A stretch of DNA of 64,000 nucleotides from Gramella sp. MT6 (lineage in GTDB: Bacteria > Bacteroidota > Bacteroidia > Flavobacteriales > Flavobacteriaceae): the NCBI RefSeq assembly GCF_019357415.1, contig NZ_CP048410.1, positions 3,188,501-3,252,500 of the forward strand. Reading direction: 5' to 3'. Below, one piece after another: positions 1 to 8,972 of this stretch. Position 1 is the stretch's first letter, and the number at the start of each line of letters is the position of its first letter. The notes under the pieces were generated by a model. It did no database searches, had not been told where the DNA came from, and saw only the letters and a program-made list of their open reading frames with translations. Position numbers and translations under genes: made by a program.

Positions 1-1
1 A

Positions 2-124
2 CAAAATCTTCGAATAAATGGTACCCTGCCATATACCAAGGTAGGTGGGATTATTTACTATGATGTCCAGGAGATTCACCGGGTGATGGATGAAAACAGA
101 GTAAAACACAATTTTGACCTATAA
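2..124 (+). CDS. Helix-turn-helix (excisionase-type) DNA-binding protein, C-terminal part
   Basis: Only the last 40 codons are in the window, read in the frame starting at base 2 and stopping with TAA at 122-124. The residues include LPYTKVGG followed by IYYDVQEIHRVM. This matches the end of the HTH_17/MerR-like winged domain of Bacteroidota excisionase or element-control proteins, where a turn of type R-L-P-Y-x-K-V-G-G-x-x-Y-Y is typical. The stop lies three bases before the next start, so the gene is probably in the same transcript as the replication-like genes. The N-terminal half and start are outside the window. Confidence 0.6.
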   Translation, partial: QNLRINGTLPYTKVGGIIYYDVQEIHRVMDENRVKHNFDL

Positions 125-127
125 AGG

Positions 128-880
128 ATGAATTATATTAAGCAACTCAACGCAGCTTTTGAAAAGTTCTTTTTTGACGAGCGCCTAAACCCAACCCACA
201 TTAGCCTGTATATGGCCTTATTTCAGGAATGGAATAGTAGCCGGTTTGCAGATGTATTTTTTGTAAACCGTAGGGAACTGATGCGCGTGGCTAAGATAGG
301 CTCTAAATCTACCTATCATCGTTGTATCACAGACCTTGATTCATGGAATTATCTCTCGTATTTTCCATCCAATAATCCTTACAAGGGAAGTAAAATTAAG
401 ATGGCCATTATCGGGACTACTGATGAACCGGTTACGGGCGACTACGATCCCATATTGGAACAGCTTGCGGAACAGTACTATCCCAAAGATGAACCAGTTG
501 TGTACCAGCACCATCCCAGAAATGGACAAGCTGTGGACCCACACCGTCCCGCCAGTGGACAAGCATTAGTACCTTATATAAACAATACTAAACAAATAAA
601 CATTAATAAACAGCCAAAGGGCAGGCAGGCCGTTTTAATTTTTTTTAAAGAAAAAGGATTTAATGCTGACGAAGGAAAAAAATTCTTTGATCATTACCAC
701 TCCAATAATTGGAAAACAAGTGATGGAAACGAGGTAAGGGACTGGCAAGCCTTAGCGATCCACTGGATGGATAGAACAGAATTATTCAACGAAGATAACA
801 AGGAAATAAAAGAGGAAGCGTCTCATCATCAGGACAACCTCAAGACCACTAAAACCAAGAATTATGCACAACCCCTCTAA
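128..880 (+). CDS. DnaD-like replication or plasmid-initiation accessory protein of the element
   Basis: The 250-residue product has an N-terminal helix-turn-helix region (about residues 15-95, with many aromatic residues and SKSTYHRCITDL as the likely recognition helix). A polar linker lies at about 110-160. The C-terminal segment (about 165-235) has the pattern FF-DHYHSNNWKTSDG-x-x-x-DW common at the end of phage and element replication proteins of the DnaD/DnaT kind. Its 3' end overlaps the next gene, a DnaC-like ATPase, by 17 bases, which fits an initiator or helicase-loader pair acting on element DNA. The role in replication is inferred from architecture and neighbour; no enzymatic motif is visible. 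Confidence 0.55.
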   Translation: MNYIKQLNAAFEKFFFDERLNPTHISLYMALFQEWNSSRFADVFFVNRRELMRVAKIGSKSTYHRCITDLDSWNYLSYFPSNNPYKGSKIKMAIIGTTDEPVTGDYDPILEQLAEQYYPKDEPVVYQHHPRNGQAVDPHRPASGQALVPYINNTKQININKQPKGRQAVLIFFKEKGFNADEGKKFFDHYHSNNWKTSDGNEVRDWQALAIHWMDRTELFNEDNKEIKEEASHHQDNLKTTKTKNYAQPL

Positions 881-1520
881 AATAATCGAAGGCGGCGTAG
901 AATATTCTTTAGGCAGGTTTGATGGAAAATCCGTGCAGTATGATTTTCCGAAAATCCTGGTGTATTTGAATGCGAAAGGTAAGATCCTCTTTGGAGAAAA
1001 GTTTAAAATTTACAAAAAGGATAAAGAGATCTTATTAAAGCTATGCTCCTACTTCATCAAAGATAAGGAAAATTGCAAAAAATTTGATATTGACCTAGAT
1101 AAAGGACTCTTACTTACCGGACCCGTGGGATGCGGTAAAACAAGTCTTATGAAACTCTTACATTTTTTAGTGCCACATCAACGAAAATATGTTGTGATGC
1201 CCTGCCGGAATATTGTTTTTGCCTTCAATCATTTAGGATATAAAACCATAGAAGATTATGGAGAAAGTAGTTTTTTCTGTTTCGATGATATGGGTGTAGA
1301 ACCTATGGGGCGGCATTATGGAAAAGATTGCAACGTGATCGGGGAAATCCTGCTCTCCCGTTATGATCTTTTTCTTGAAACCAAGCTAAAAACTCATGCT
1401 ACTACTAATTTAAATGCAGAGGAGTTGGAAGAACGCTATGGAAATAGAGTACGCAGCAGGATGCGGGAATTGTTTAATTTGATTGCTTTTGACGAGAAGG
1501 CTGGGGATAAGAGGAAGTAG
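864..1520 (+). CDS. DnaC/IstB-like AAA+ ATPase (helicase-loader type)
   Basis: The product has 218 residues. A Walker A motif GPVGCGKTS is at residues 86-94 and a Walker B with two acidic residues (FCFDDMG) is centred on D141-D142. An arginine-rich segment near residue 190 (YGNRVRSRMREL) resembles the sensor/arginine-finger part of DnaC/IstB proteins. These ATPases load a replicative helicase or assist a transposase. The overlap with the DnaD-like gene favours helicase loading for element replication. The ATG at 864 lies inside the previous reading frame, suggesting translational coupling. After the stop there are about 100 AT-rich bases before the next operon. Confidence 0.7.
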   Translation: MHNPSKIIEGGVEYSLGRFDGKSVQYDFPKILVYLNAKGKILFGEKFKIYKKDKEILLKLCSYFIKDKENCKKFDIDLDKGLLLTGPVGCGKTSLMKLLHFLVPHQRKYVVMPCRNIVFAFNHLGYKTIEDYGESSFFCFDDMGVEPMGRHYGKDCNVIGEILLSRYDLFLETKLKTHATTNLNAEELEERYGNRVRSRMRELFNLIAFDEKAGDKRK

Positions 1521-1602
1521 GTGTTTATTATGTAAATCTTAATTTGAAACTAATTTTTATAAGGATTACAAGTTTTCACATCTAAACATTTTTTAATTTC
1601 AC

Positions 1603-1610
1603 TACTTTTG
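1603..1610 (+). promoter_or_regulatory. -7 promoter element TACTTTTG before the ietA-like gene
   Basis: TACTTTTG fits the Bacteroidota -7 consensus TAnnTTTG. Transcription would begin about seven bases downstream, near 1617, only a few bases before the TTG start at 1622. No good TTG element is visible 17-23 bases upstream, so this rests on the -7 box alone. If right, the mRNA is almost leaderless. Confidence 0.45.
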
Positions 1611-1621
1611 TTAAAAACAAT

Positions 1622-2605
1622 TTGGCAGCAGCAGAAAAAATAAAGGCATTATTACAGAGCTATGGTGACGAAGACGATAACCGTTTTTACACCACTGCAA
1701 TGCAGATTGCGGCTGCTGAAGCCAGACAAGGGCACACCAAACTTGCTGAGGAACTGAAACATTTGATTGAGAAAATCAAGACCAAAAGAAAGGTAGATTC
1801 AGTTTCAAAAACAAGAATTCTTCCTGTTAATGAAGCCCAAAGAGAATTAAAAGATTTACTTGAAGTTTTTCGGCCTCATATCAAAACCAAAGATATGGTT
1901 TTGACTAAAGAGGTATCTGAGGCTATTAAGCGTATTTTATCTGAACAAAGAAAATTCGACCAACTCTTACAGCATAATTTACAACCAAGACGTAAACTAA
2001 TGCTAGTTGGTCCACCTGGTTGTGGAAAGACTATGACGGCCAAGGCTCTCGCAGGCGATTTGGAAATTCCATTGTTTATTATCCGATTGGATGGTTTGAT
2101 TAGTCGTTATATGGGTGAATCTATTGCTAAACTCAAATTAATTTTCGATTCTATGTATCAACATAGAGCTGTGTATCTTTTTGATGAATTTGATTCCATA
2201 GGTTCTAATCGTAGTTACGGCAACGACGTTGGGGAAATTAAAAGAGTATTGAACAGCTTCTTGATGAATATTGAGAAAGATGAATCGAATAGCTTGTTGA
2301 TAGCCGCAACCAATATACCGGAAGCTCTGGACAAAGCTTTATTCAGACGCTTTGATGACATTATACAATATCCTTTACCAAGCGATAAAGAAATTGCAGA
2401 ACTTATTAAAGTTCAGCTTAAAGGGTATTCACTCACTAAAGGCAAGACCATAAATGCTTTGGCAAAGGAAGCAGTTGGATTGAGCTTTGCAGATATTTCC
2501 AATGCCTGTAAAGATGCTATTAAGGAAATGATTGTGAACAATTCCGATAAAGTTTCATCAGCCACACTTCATAAATTTATTCAAAACAAAAAGACCCAGT
2601 TTTAA
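1622..2605 (+). CDS. ietA: AAA+ ATPase, IetA-like component of a two-gene defence/plasmid-exclusion pair
   Basis: The 327-residue protein has an N-terminal helical region (1-60) of the type A-E-K-I-K-A-L followed by a DDNRFY turn and an EARQGH segment. An AAA+ core follows: Walker A GPPGCGKT at 130-137, Walker B FDEFD at 187-191, a sensor-1 IAATN, and an RRFD arginine pair. ATPases of this form are found next to subtilisin-like proteases in IetAS systems, known from Agrobacterium plasmid exclusion/stability and later listed among anti-phage systems. The start is a TTG; the next in-frame Met (about residue 23) would remove the conserved N-terminal helix, so TTG is preferred. The protease gene begins seven bases after the stop. 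The name IetA is a family assignment from motifs and gene order. Confidence 0.72.
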   Translation: MAAAEKIKALLQSYGDEDDNRFYTTAMQIAAAEARQGHTKLAEELKHLIEKIKTKRKVDSVSKTRILPVNEAQRELKDLLEVFRPHIKTKDMVLTKEVSEAIKRILSEQRKFDQLLQHNLQPRRKLMLVGPPGCGKTMTAKALAGDLEIPLFIIRLDGLISRYMGESIAKLKLIFDSMYQHRAVYLFDEFDSIGSNRSYGNDVGEIKRVLNSFLMNIEKDESNSLLIAATNIPEALDKALFRRFDDIIQYPLPSDKEIAELIKVQLKGYSLTKGKTINALAKEAVGLSFADISNACKDAIKEMIVNNSDKVSSATLHKFIQNKKTQF

Positions 2606-2612
2606 ATCGTAG

Positions 2613-5078
2613 ATGCCTAGAAACTTAGAACACATAATTCTTTCTGGGTATGTATCTACCGAGTCTTACACAAGCCCAGGTACTGGACGAAACCAAGTGA
2701 ATCCTATTGATAGAAATAGAGGTGCTCACGGTAATTCTCTACGTGCTCAACTTGGTATGGCAGTAAGGTCCTTCAGAGATGATTCCAATACTGATTTTGT
2801 ATATCTAGAATTCATTTCCGAAAAAAATTGTTTGTTGGCATTTGATAGTTTTGAGGATGGAAGAGCCGGCGACCATCGCTTTGTTTCATCAAAATTGGAA
2901 AAAGTTGTAATAGATGGTCATGAATATGAGCAATATCGAGCTTGTGTATTTTTAAACACAAAAGGAATATCGAAATTTCTAAATAAAATTGAAGTATATC
3001 TTAATCCTGATAAAGATACCCCAAAGGGGAATCCTAAAAATGCTCCTCTACTCAACAACATCAGCAACATTCAGCAAGCCACATTGGTCAGTTTTTGGCA
3101 AGAAGATGAAATTGAATTTCCCCACCTGGATGAAGAAATCTGGTGGGAAGTCTGGTTACATCGTGAAGATACTCAGAACGATGCCCGTGAAGATGACGAT
3201 GTAATGAATATGCTTACAGATAATGTCATCGTTGTAGCTGAACGAAGGTTACTGTTCCCAGAACACATTGTGCGTTTGGTAAGATGCACAGCTAGGGAAT
3301 TATCGACTACTATTTTATACACTGATAAATTAGCAGAGTTAAGGAAGCCTAAAGAAGCTGCCGATTTTTTTACAGGTCTTAACAGTGATGATGCTAATGA
3401 CTGGATAGAAGACCTAAAAAACCGGACAATCAATAGAACTACAGATAATTCCGTAATTATCTGCATTATGGACACTGGGGTTAACCGAGGACACCCTCTT
3501 TTGCAAGACTTTTTACCAGATGGAAATATGGACTCGGTAAATCCTGAATGGGGAAATGCCGACACCGATAGTCTCGGACACGGAACACCAATGGCCGGAA
3601 CAGCATTATATGGTGACCTAACAGATTTACTACAAGACACCTCAAACATTGAAATTTTCCATCGTCTTGAATCCATAAAACTAATTCATCCGAACAATCC
3701 TCATCAACCAGAATTATATGGTGCGGTAACTGAAGAAGCAGTTGCCAGAGCGATTATCTTAAATTCAGAAAATAAACGGATTCTTACTATGGCCGTTACT
3801 GCTACGGATGGGCGAGACAAGGGAAAACCTTCTTCTTGGTCAAGTTCAGTAGATAAAATAGCATTTGGAGAATCGGGAACATCAAATGGTAAATCTCTAT
3901 TCTGTATTTCCAGTGGCAATACTTCTATATTCAACCCTAACGAATATCCCCAAAGAAATTTTGAAGAATCCATTCACGACCCAGCCCAAGCCTTTAATGT
4001 TTTGACAATTGGCTCATTTACCCAAAAGACCGTTATTGACCAAGTCCAATTTATAGGGGCAACCCCACTTGTTCCAACTGGCGGAATGTCGCCAAGCAAT
4101 AGCACTTCCCTGATGTGGGAAAACAGTTGGGCTTTAAAACCTGAATTGGTTATGGAAGGTGGTAATTATGGGATTCATAATGATGGACTCATAGATCCAG
4201 ATTCATTAAGAGTGCTTTCGGTTGGAAAAAACTTTAGAACTGAACCATTGCATAGCTTTGGCGATACAAGCGGTGCCACTGCACTAGCATCTAGATATGC
4301 TGCAATGTTAACCTCGCAATATCCGACACTATGGCCTGAAACTATTAAAGGGCTTCTAGTACATTCGGCAGACTGGACAAATGAAATGCTTAGCAATAGA
4401 AAAATCCAAGAGTTAAATAACGCAGAGCAACGAGATTTACTACGAACTTTTGGCTATGGCGTACCTGATTTTCAGAAGGCGGTTCGAAGCGCCAACAACT
4501 CACTTACGCTAATTGCTCAGGAAACTTTAAGCCCGTACATTCTTGATAAGGGAACAGTCAAAACTAATGAAATGCACTTGCATGATTTGCCTTGGCCCTC
4601 AGAAGTATTGACTGGTCTTTTTGATAGTGAAGTAACTCTTACCGCCACGCTATGTTATTTTATAGAACCTAATCCCGGAAACAAACAATATAGCAAATCA
4701 TACTACTATCAATCCTACGGTTTGAGGTTTAAAATGATTGATTCCGGTGAATCTGTTGGGCATTTTCGTGAAAGAGTAAACAGAGAAGCGAGATTGGAAG
4801 ACCAAGGTGGCTCGTATTCTGGTGAAAGTTGGATTATCGGCAATAAAGTTCGAGACAAAGGTTCAATCCATAAAGACATTTGGAAAGGAACTGCTGCCGA
4901 CCTAGCCACAAGAAACGTGATTGCTATTTTTCCGGTTAATGGATGGTGGCGAACACGAAAAAAACTAATGAGGTACAACAATCAAGTTCGCTACAGCTTA
5001 ATTTTATCGATAGAGTCCCCGGATGACACAGTTGACCTTTACAATCCTATTCTCAATCAAATAGACATTCTGATATAG
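2613..5078 (+). CDS. ietS: Subtilisin-like serine protease (S8), IetS-like partner
   Basis: The product has 821 residues with a complete S8 catalytic triad: Asp287 in IMDTGVNRGHP, His323 in SLGHGTPMAG, and Ser553 in GDTSGATALASRYA. No signal peptide is visible, so a cytoplasmic location is likely, unusual for subtilisins but normal for ATPase-coupled ones. About 280 residues precede the protease domain and may sense or bind a partner; about 250 residues follow it. Start is ATG, seven bases after the ATPase gene, so the two are one operon. In IetAS the protease is the presumed effector and the ATPase its regulator. What it cleaves is not known from sequence. Confidence 0.78.
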   Translation: MPRNLEHIILSGYVSTESYTSPGTGRNQVNPIDRNRGAHGNSLRAQLGMAVRSFRDDSNTDFVYLEFISEKNCLLAFDSFEDGRAGDHRFVSSKLEKVVIDGHEYEQYRACVFLNTKGISKFLNKIEVYLNPDKDTPKGNPKNAPLLNNISNIQQATLVSFWQEDEIEFPHLDEEIWWEVWLHREDTQNDAREDDDVMNMLTDNVIVVAERRLLFPEHIVRLVRCTARELSTTILYTDKLAELRKPKEAADFFTGLNSDDANDWIEDLKNRTINRTTDNSVIICIMDTGVNRGHPLLQDFLPDGNMDSVNPEWGNADTDSLGHGTPMAGTALYGDLTDLLQDTSNIEIFHRLESIKLIHPNNPHQPELYGAVTEEAVARAIILNSENKRILTMAVTATDGRDKGKPSSWSSSVDKIAFGESGTSNGKSLFCISSGNTSIFNPNEYPQRNFEESIHDPAQAFNVLTIGSFTQKTVIDQVQFIGATPLVPTGGMSPSNSTSLMWENSWALKPELVMEGGNYGIHNDGLIDPDSLRVLSVGKNFRTEPLHSFGDTSGATALASRYAAMLTSQYPTLWPETIKGLLVHSADWTNEMLSNRKIQELNNAEQRDLLRTFGYGVPDFQKAVRSANNSLTLIAQETLSPYILDKGTVKTNEMHLHDLPWPSEVLTGLFDSEVTLTATLCYFIEPNPGNKQYSKSYYYQSYGLRFKMIDSGESVGHFRERVNREARLEDQGGSYSGESWIIGNKVRDKGSIHKDIWKGTAADLATRNVIAIFPVNGWWRTRKKLMRYNNQVRYSLILSIESPDDTVDLYNPILNQIDILI

Positions 5079-5115
5079 GTAGGTATAGGGTTAACAGTCG
5101 CTATCAAAATCTCTT

Positions 5116-5750
5116 TTAATATTTCTCATATAACTCTCTAGTAACCTTTGAATTTTTAATTAAAAATTCCCATACAGCTAAAGCCATCGCCGTAATAGCT
5201 TCTGCCTTTTGGGAAAATTATTCTCATCCCCAATATTAAAAAACCCCAATTCTAACAGCACAGAAGGACAATAATCTACCGTTTCCCGTTTTACCTGAAA
5301 ATTCGAAAACTTCACTCCCCTACTCTCAAAACCCAAATTATTATTTAATTCAACTTGTATTAGAAACGCAAGCCAGATAGATTCATCTGAATACTTAGAT
5401 ATAGCATTAGCTACATAAACTTCTATACCTCTGGCATTTGGATTGTCCGAATGATTACAATGCAGCGAAATAAATAGATCAGCGTTTAGTGCTCTGGCCA
5501 GGTTAGTTCTATCAGATAGAGAAATGAGTGTATCGCTATATCGAGTTAAATAAATATCTAAAGGCGCATCCTTCTTCTCATTTAACTCCAAAATTTTCTT
5601 TGCAATTTTCAACACCGCGTCCTTTTCCTGAATACCGTTTATTCCAATAGCAACTGAATCTTTCCCGTCGTGTCCCGGATCAATGACAATTAGTTTTTGA
5701 TTCTGAGATCCCTATTAGAAAATGACACACATTTTCAAGAGCAAAATCAT
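5116..5750 (-). pseudogene. N-acetylmuramoyl-L-alanine amidase (Amidase_3), broken
   Basis: Reading the minus strand, the first metal-binding box IDPGHDGKDS and the later LFISLHCNHSD and CPSVLLELGF boxes identify a zinc amidase that cuts the peptide from peptidoglycan. An ATG at 5748-5750 begins a short hydrophobic peptide (MILLLKMCVIF) that is stopped in frame by TAA and TAG just before GSQNQK. Near the other end the frame shifts after RQ: the expected tail (EAITAMALAVWEF, ending at TAA 5116-5118) continues in another frame. Two lesions make the gene dead or severely altered. It probably once supplied wall-opening activity for the conjugation apparatus. Confidence 0.75.
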
Positions 5751-5969
5751 AAAACTGACGTTTTGAGTGTTTTCTAAATTTTCAATTTTCAGGTTATCAA
5801 CAACTTACCCATTGATATTCATAGAATTTAATGCCAAATAATAATAACGGAATTCAAATAAAACCAAATAATATTTTATTCACAAATATCTGATTTTCAA
5901 TTATTTGAAACTATTTATATGTAATTTTTCTTTAACGAAAACAACATCAAAAATCTAAACTTTTCCGTT

Positions 5970-6257
5970 ATGAAAAAATCAATCTTTTTGGCAACGTTTG
6001 CTTCCCTACTTTCAACATCACTTTTTGCACAAATTGGGGGAATTGAAGATTCCGTAAATGATGTTTCTGATACTATTAGGAGCATCTTCCCTATTATCCT
6101 GGGGGTCATCTTCCTTATTGGGTTTCTATTTAATGCTGGTCATTTCTTTGGAGAAAATTCTGATCTCAAAAAAGGAATCACCAGGGTCCTGGTCTTTGTT
6201 CTCATTGCCGGCGCTGTCGTAGGTATTTTTTCCTATCTGATCACCATTGTAGTATAA
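5970..6257 (+). CDS. traE: TraE-like small membrane protein (VirB2-like pilin candidate)
   Basis: This 95-residue protein has a signal-type N-terminus (about residues 1-20, ending near LFAQ) followed by two hydrophobic helices (about 40-58 and 70-92) separated by a short charged loop. Size, topology and position as the first gene before VirB3- and VirB4-like genes match TraE of Bacteroidota conjugative elements, thought to be the pilin-like VirB2 counterpart. Sequence alone is weakly diagnostic. The 219 bases between it and the broken amidase are AT-rich and should carry the operon promoter, but no convincing -7/-33 pair was found. Confidence 0.6.
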   Translation: MKKSIFLATFASLLSTSLFAQIGGIEDSVNDVSDTIRSIFPIILGVIFLIGFLFNAGHFFGENSDLKKGITRVLVFVLIAGAVVGIFSYLITIVV

Positions 6258-6286
6258 GATCCTGAAGTAATAATGAACTAAACGTT

Positions 6287-6571
6287 ATGAAAAAATTTGA
6301 GATCTATAGAAATATGAGAAAGAAGGCAATCATTTTTGGATTGCCTTTATCCCTGTTCGCACTGATGATGGTATCCATCATAGCTTCTCTTCTGGTCGTC
6401 ATCTTTTCTTTCAGTTTTGGGATTATTAGTGGTGTATTCCTTTTCAATTCGGTTTTATATATCGCTTTGATCAGGTCAGTAAATAATCCTCAAATATTTC
6501 ATGTGGCCAAAGTATTCCCAAAAATCATCAGTAATAAAAAAAATTCCGGCTTCTACTATGAAAAAGATTAA
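6287..6571 (+). CDS. traF: TraF-like (VirB3-like, DUF4133) membrane protein
   Basis: The 94-residue product has two adjacent hydrophobic segments (about residues 15-38 and 40-62) close to the N-terminus and a soluble basic C-terminus. This is the VirB3 layout, and it sits directly upstream of the VirB4-type ATPase as in all Bacteroidota tra operons (TraF then TraG). The gene overlaps the start of traG by 14 bases. It should anchor the T4SS inner-membrane complex together with TraG. The assignment rests on topology and order. Confidence 0.65.
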   Translation: MKKFEIYRNMRKKAIIFGLPLSLFALMMVSIIASLLVVIFSFSFGIISGVFLFNSVLYIALIRSVNNPQIFHVAKVFPKIISNKKNSGFYYEKD

Positions 6572-8972
6572 CCTATCAGCCCATAATCCTATTGTAGATA
6601 TTCGAGACAATATCATTTTTGCCAATAATGGTAATGTGGTTTTGTGTTATGAAGTGACCTTACCAGAGATATATTCCCTATCTGAAAAAGATTTTGAAGA
6701 TATACATGGAGCATGGTTTCAGGCACTGAAATCGCTACCGGTAGGAACTGTTGTCCATAAGCAGGATATTTATTTAAAGACAGCCTATTCGTGTGAGAAA
6801 CTACCACGCGAATCCTTTTTAGAAAAAGCCACCCATGATCATTTCAAAGGAAGAGGATATATGCAGCATCGCAGTTTTCTCTTTTTTAACCTGCCCAAAA
6901 ATAAAGCTCTTAATAACTCCAAATATGTCAATCCGTTTCGAAATATCTCCAAAGCAATTGTTAGGGAATTAGATGATACTGTACAAAGCTTTACAGCTGC
7001 AGTGAGCGATTCGGTTTCATTTATCAATAACAGTCGTAAAATAGATCTCATCCCACTGGAAAAAAAAGGTATAGAACACCTGACTAACAGCTATTTCAAT
7101 GGTTTCAATGAAGGTTTTGATACCGATATTCTATTAGAAAAAGGGGAAGTAAATATTGGTGAAAATTATTTTGACACCCTGGCCATCAACAGTGAACTAT
7201 GTTTTGGCGAAAGTGCTCAAAGTAGCAAGACCAATGAAAAATTCACTTCGGATGATTTTGTATTCCATCAGGGATTTATCGATGGTTTAGGGCTCACCCT
7301 GAATGAGAATCATATGATAAACCAGATCATATATCTGGACGATAAACATAAATGGCGCAGGCTTCTGGATAAAAAAGTTGAGGAATTAAAAAAGAGTTCC
7401 AATTTCGGATCTCAAAACAAAATAGTACTGGGAAAAATACAGGATACTCTGGATCGGATCAATGCGGATGAAAATTCCCGAATCATACGCGGTCATCTAA
7501 ACATCATCTATTGGGATCGGAAATCCAAAAATCTGGATAGGATTGCTTCCAAAATAAAGACCGAATTCAAAGAGCTGGACATTCTGCCCTACTACCCCGG
7601 AGGTGAAGAACGTAAAAATTATATACTAAACAGTTATTGCTGTTTTTCGTCTAATTTTTCCAATGAAGATCTCTATGTAACCGATCTAAAACATGCCCTG
7701 TGCCTGTTTATTAATAATACGAATTATAAGTCGGATTCGACTGGCATCATCTTCAATGATCGGGAACATAATATCCCTGTGCTTAAAGATGTCTGGGACG
7801 AGAATAAGAAACGGATCAAAGCTCGGAATTTTGCCATTTTTGCTCCCACTGGTGAAGGCAAGTCTTTTTTGGCTAACAACATCCTGAGACAATATTTTGA
7901 AAGTGGGGTACGCCTGGTCATTATTGACCTGGGAGGATCATACACCAAATTCGCTAAACTATATCCCGGACAATATACTGTCCTCCGCTATGAGAGTGGA
8001 AAGAGTTTAGGCATCAATCCTTTCTATATCAATAATTTAAATGACCTAAGCCCGGAACGTCTGGAAGATTTGTCGGTGTTCCTATTCGAATTATTTGCCT
8101 CAGACCTGAAAGTAACCAAGGCTCAGTCGGTTTCCATCAAAAAGATATTACGCCACTATTATGTAAACACACCTGAGAATCATTCTCTAGATAGCTTTTA
8201 CCACTTCATCGAAAGCAACCAAAAAGAGTTGTTGAGCAAACTCAAAATCCATCCCGACTACTTCAACATTACGAATTTCTTACATATCATGTCGGAGTAT
8301 GTTGGCGATGGTCTATATAGTTTTCTATTTGAAGTCAACGAAGATCAGACCTATAAAATCGAGGATAAACGTCTGATCGTTTTTGAACTGGATGAAGTAA
8401 AGGATAACAAGGAAATCCTTTCGGTGATGTTGAAGCTGATCAAGTCGGCTATACAAAGAACCATATGGAAGAATCGTTCGGAAAAAGGAATTATCCTTTT
8501 TGATGAATTTGCCAAACAGCTAAAATTTGAAAACGTACTAGAGAGCGTAGAATTTTACTATCAGGCTATTCGTAAACAGAACGGTGCTATCGGAATCATT
8601 TTACAATCGATCAACCAGCTTCCCAATAATTCCACTTCAGCGAGTATTCTGGAGAACACACAGGTGATTTACAGCCTCCATAACGAAAAAGGATATGAAG
8701 AGCTGGTAAGACGCTTAAGTCTTTCTAAACATGATCTTAACCAGTTAAGATCTATAAAGAACAACCTTACCGGATCCAGAAAATACACAGAGATCTTTAT
8801 AAAGATTGGAAAACAAAGCAATGTGTTCCGTCTCGAAGTACCCATGGAAGTTTATGCGGCATATCTGACTGACGGGTCAGAAAATGATAAAATAATGGCG
8901 CTTTATGACCAACATAACTCCATGGAAAAAGCAATTACAGAATTTATTAATCCTAAAAACAAGAAATCATGA
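6558..8972 (+). CDS. traG: TraG, VirB4-like conjugation ATPase
   Basis: The chosen ATG at 6558 gives 804 residues beginning MKKINLSAHNPIVDIRD; a longer frame from 6501 would lie mostly inside traF and is less likely. Walker A (APTGEGKS) spans residues 429-436 and Walker B (ILFDEFAK) has D649-E650, with a Q-S-I-N-Q motif downstream. The N-terminal half matches the VirB4/TraG family of Bacteroidota. TraG powers assembly and function of the conjugative T4SS at the inner membrane. Its 3' end overlaps the next gene by four bases (ATGA), indicating coupled translation. Confidence 0.92.
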   Translation: MKKINLSAHNPIVDIRDNIIFANNGNVVLCYEVTLPEIYSLSEKDFEDIHGAWFQALKSLPVGTVVHKQDIYLKTAYSCEKLPRESFLEKATHDHFKGRGYMQHRSFLFFNLPKNKALNNSKYVNPFRNISKAIVRELDDTVQSFTAAVSDSVSFINNSRKIDLIPLEKKGIEHLTNSYFNGFNEGFDTDILLEKGEVNIGENYFDTLAINSELCFGESAQSSKTNEKFTSDDFVFHQGFIDGLGLTLNENHMINQIIYLDDKHKWRRLLDKKVEELKKSSNFGSQNKIVLGKIQDTLDRINADENSRIIRGHLNIIYWDRKSKNLDRIASKIKTEFKELDILPYYPGGEERKNYILNSYCCFSSNFSNEDLYVTDLKHALCLFINNTNYKSDSTGIIFNDREHNIPVLKDVWDENKKRIKARNFAIFAPTGEGKSFLANNILRQYFESGVRLVIIDLGGSYTKFAKLYPGQYTVLRYESGKSLGINPFYINNLNDLSPERLEDLSVFLFELFASDLKVTKAQSVSIKKILRHYYVNTPENHSLDSFYHFIESNQKELLSKLKIHPDYFNITNFLHIMSEYVGDGLYSFLFEVNEDQTYKIEDKRLIVFELDEVKDNKEILSVMLKLIKSAIQRTIWKNRSEKGIILFDEFAKQLKFENVLESVEFYYQAIRKQNGAIGIILQSINQLPNNSTSASILENTQVIYSLHNEKGYEELVRRLSLSKHDLNQLRSIKNNLTGSRKYTEIFIKIGKQSNVFRLEVPMEVYAAYLTDGSENDKIMALYDQHNSMEKAITEFINPKNKKS

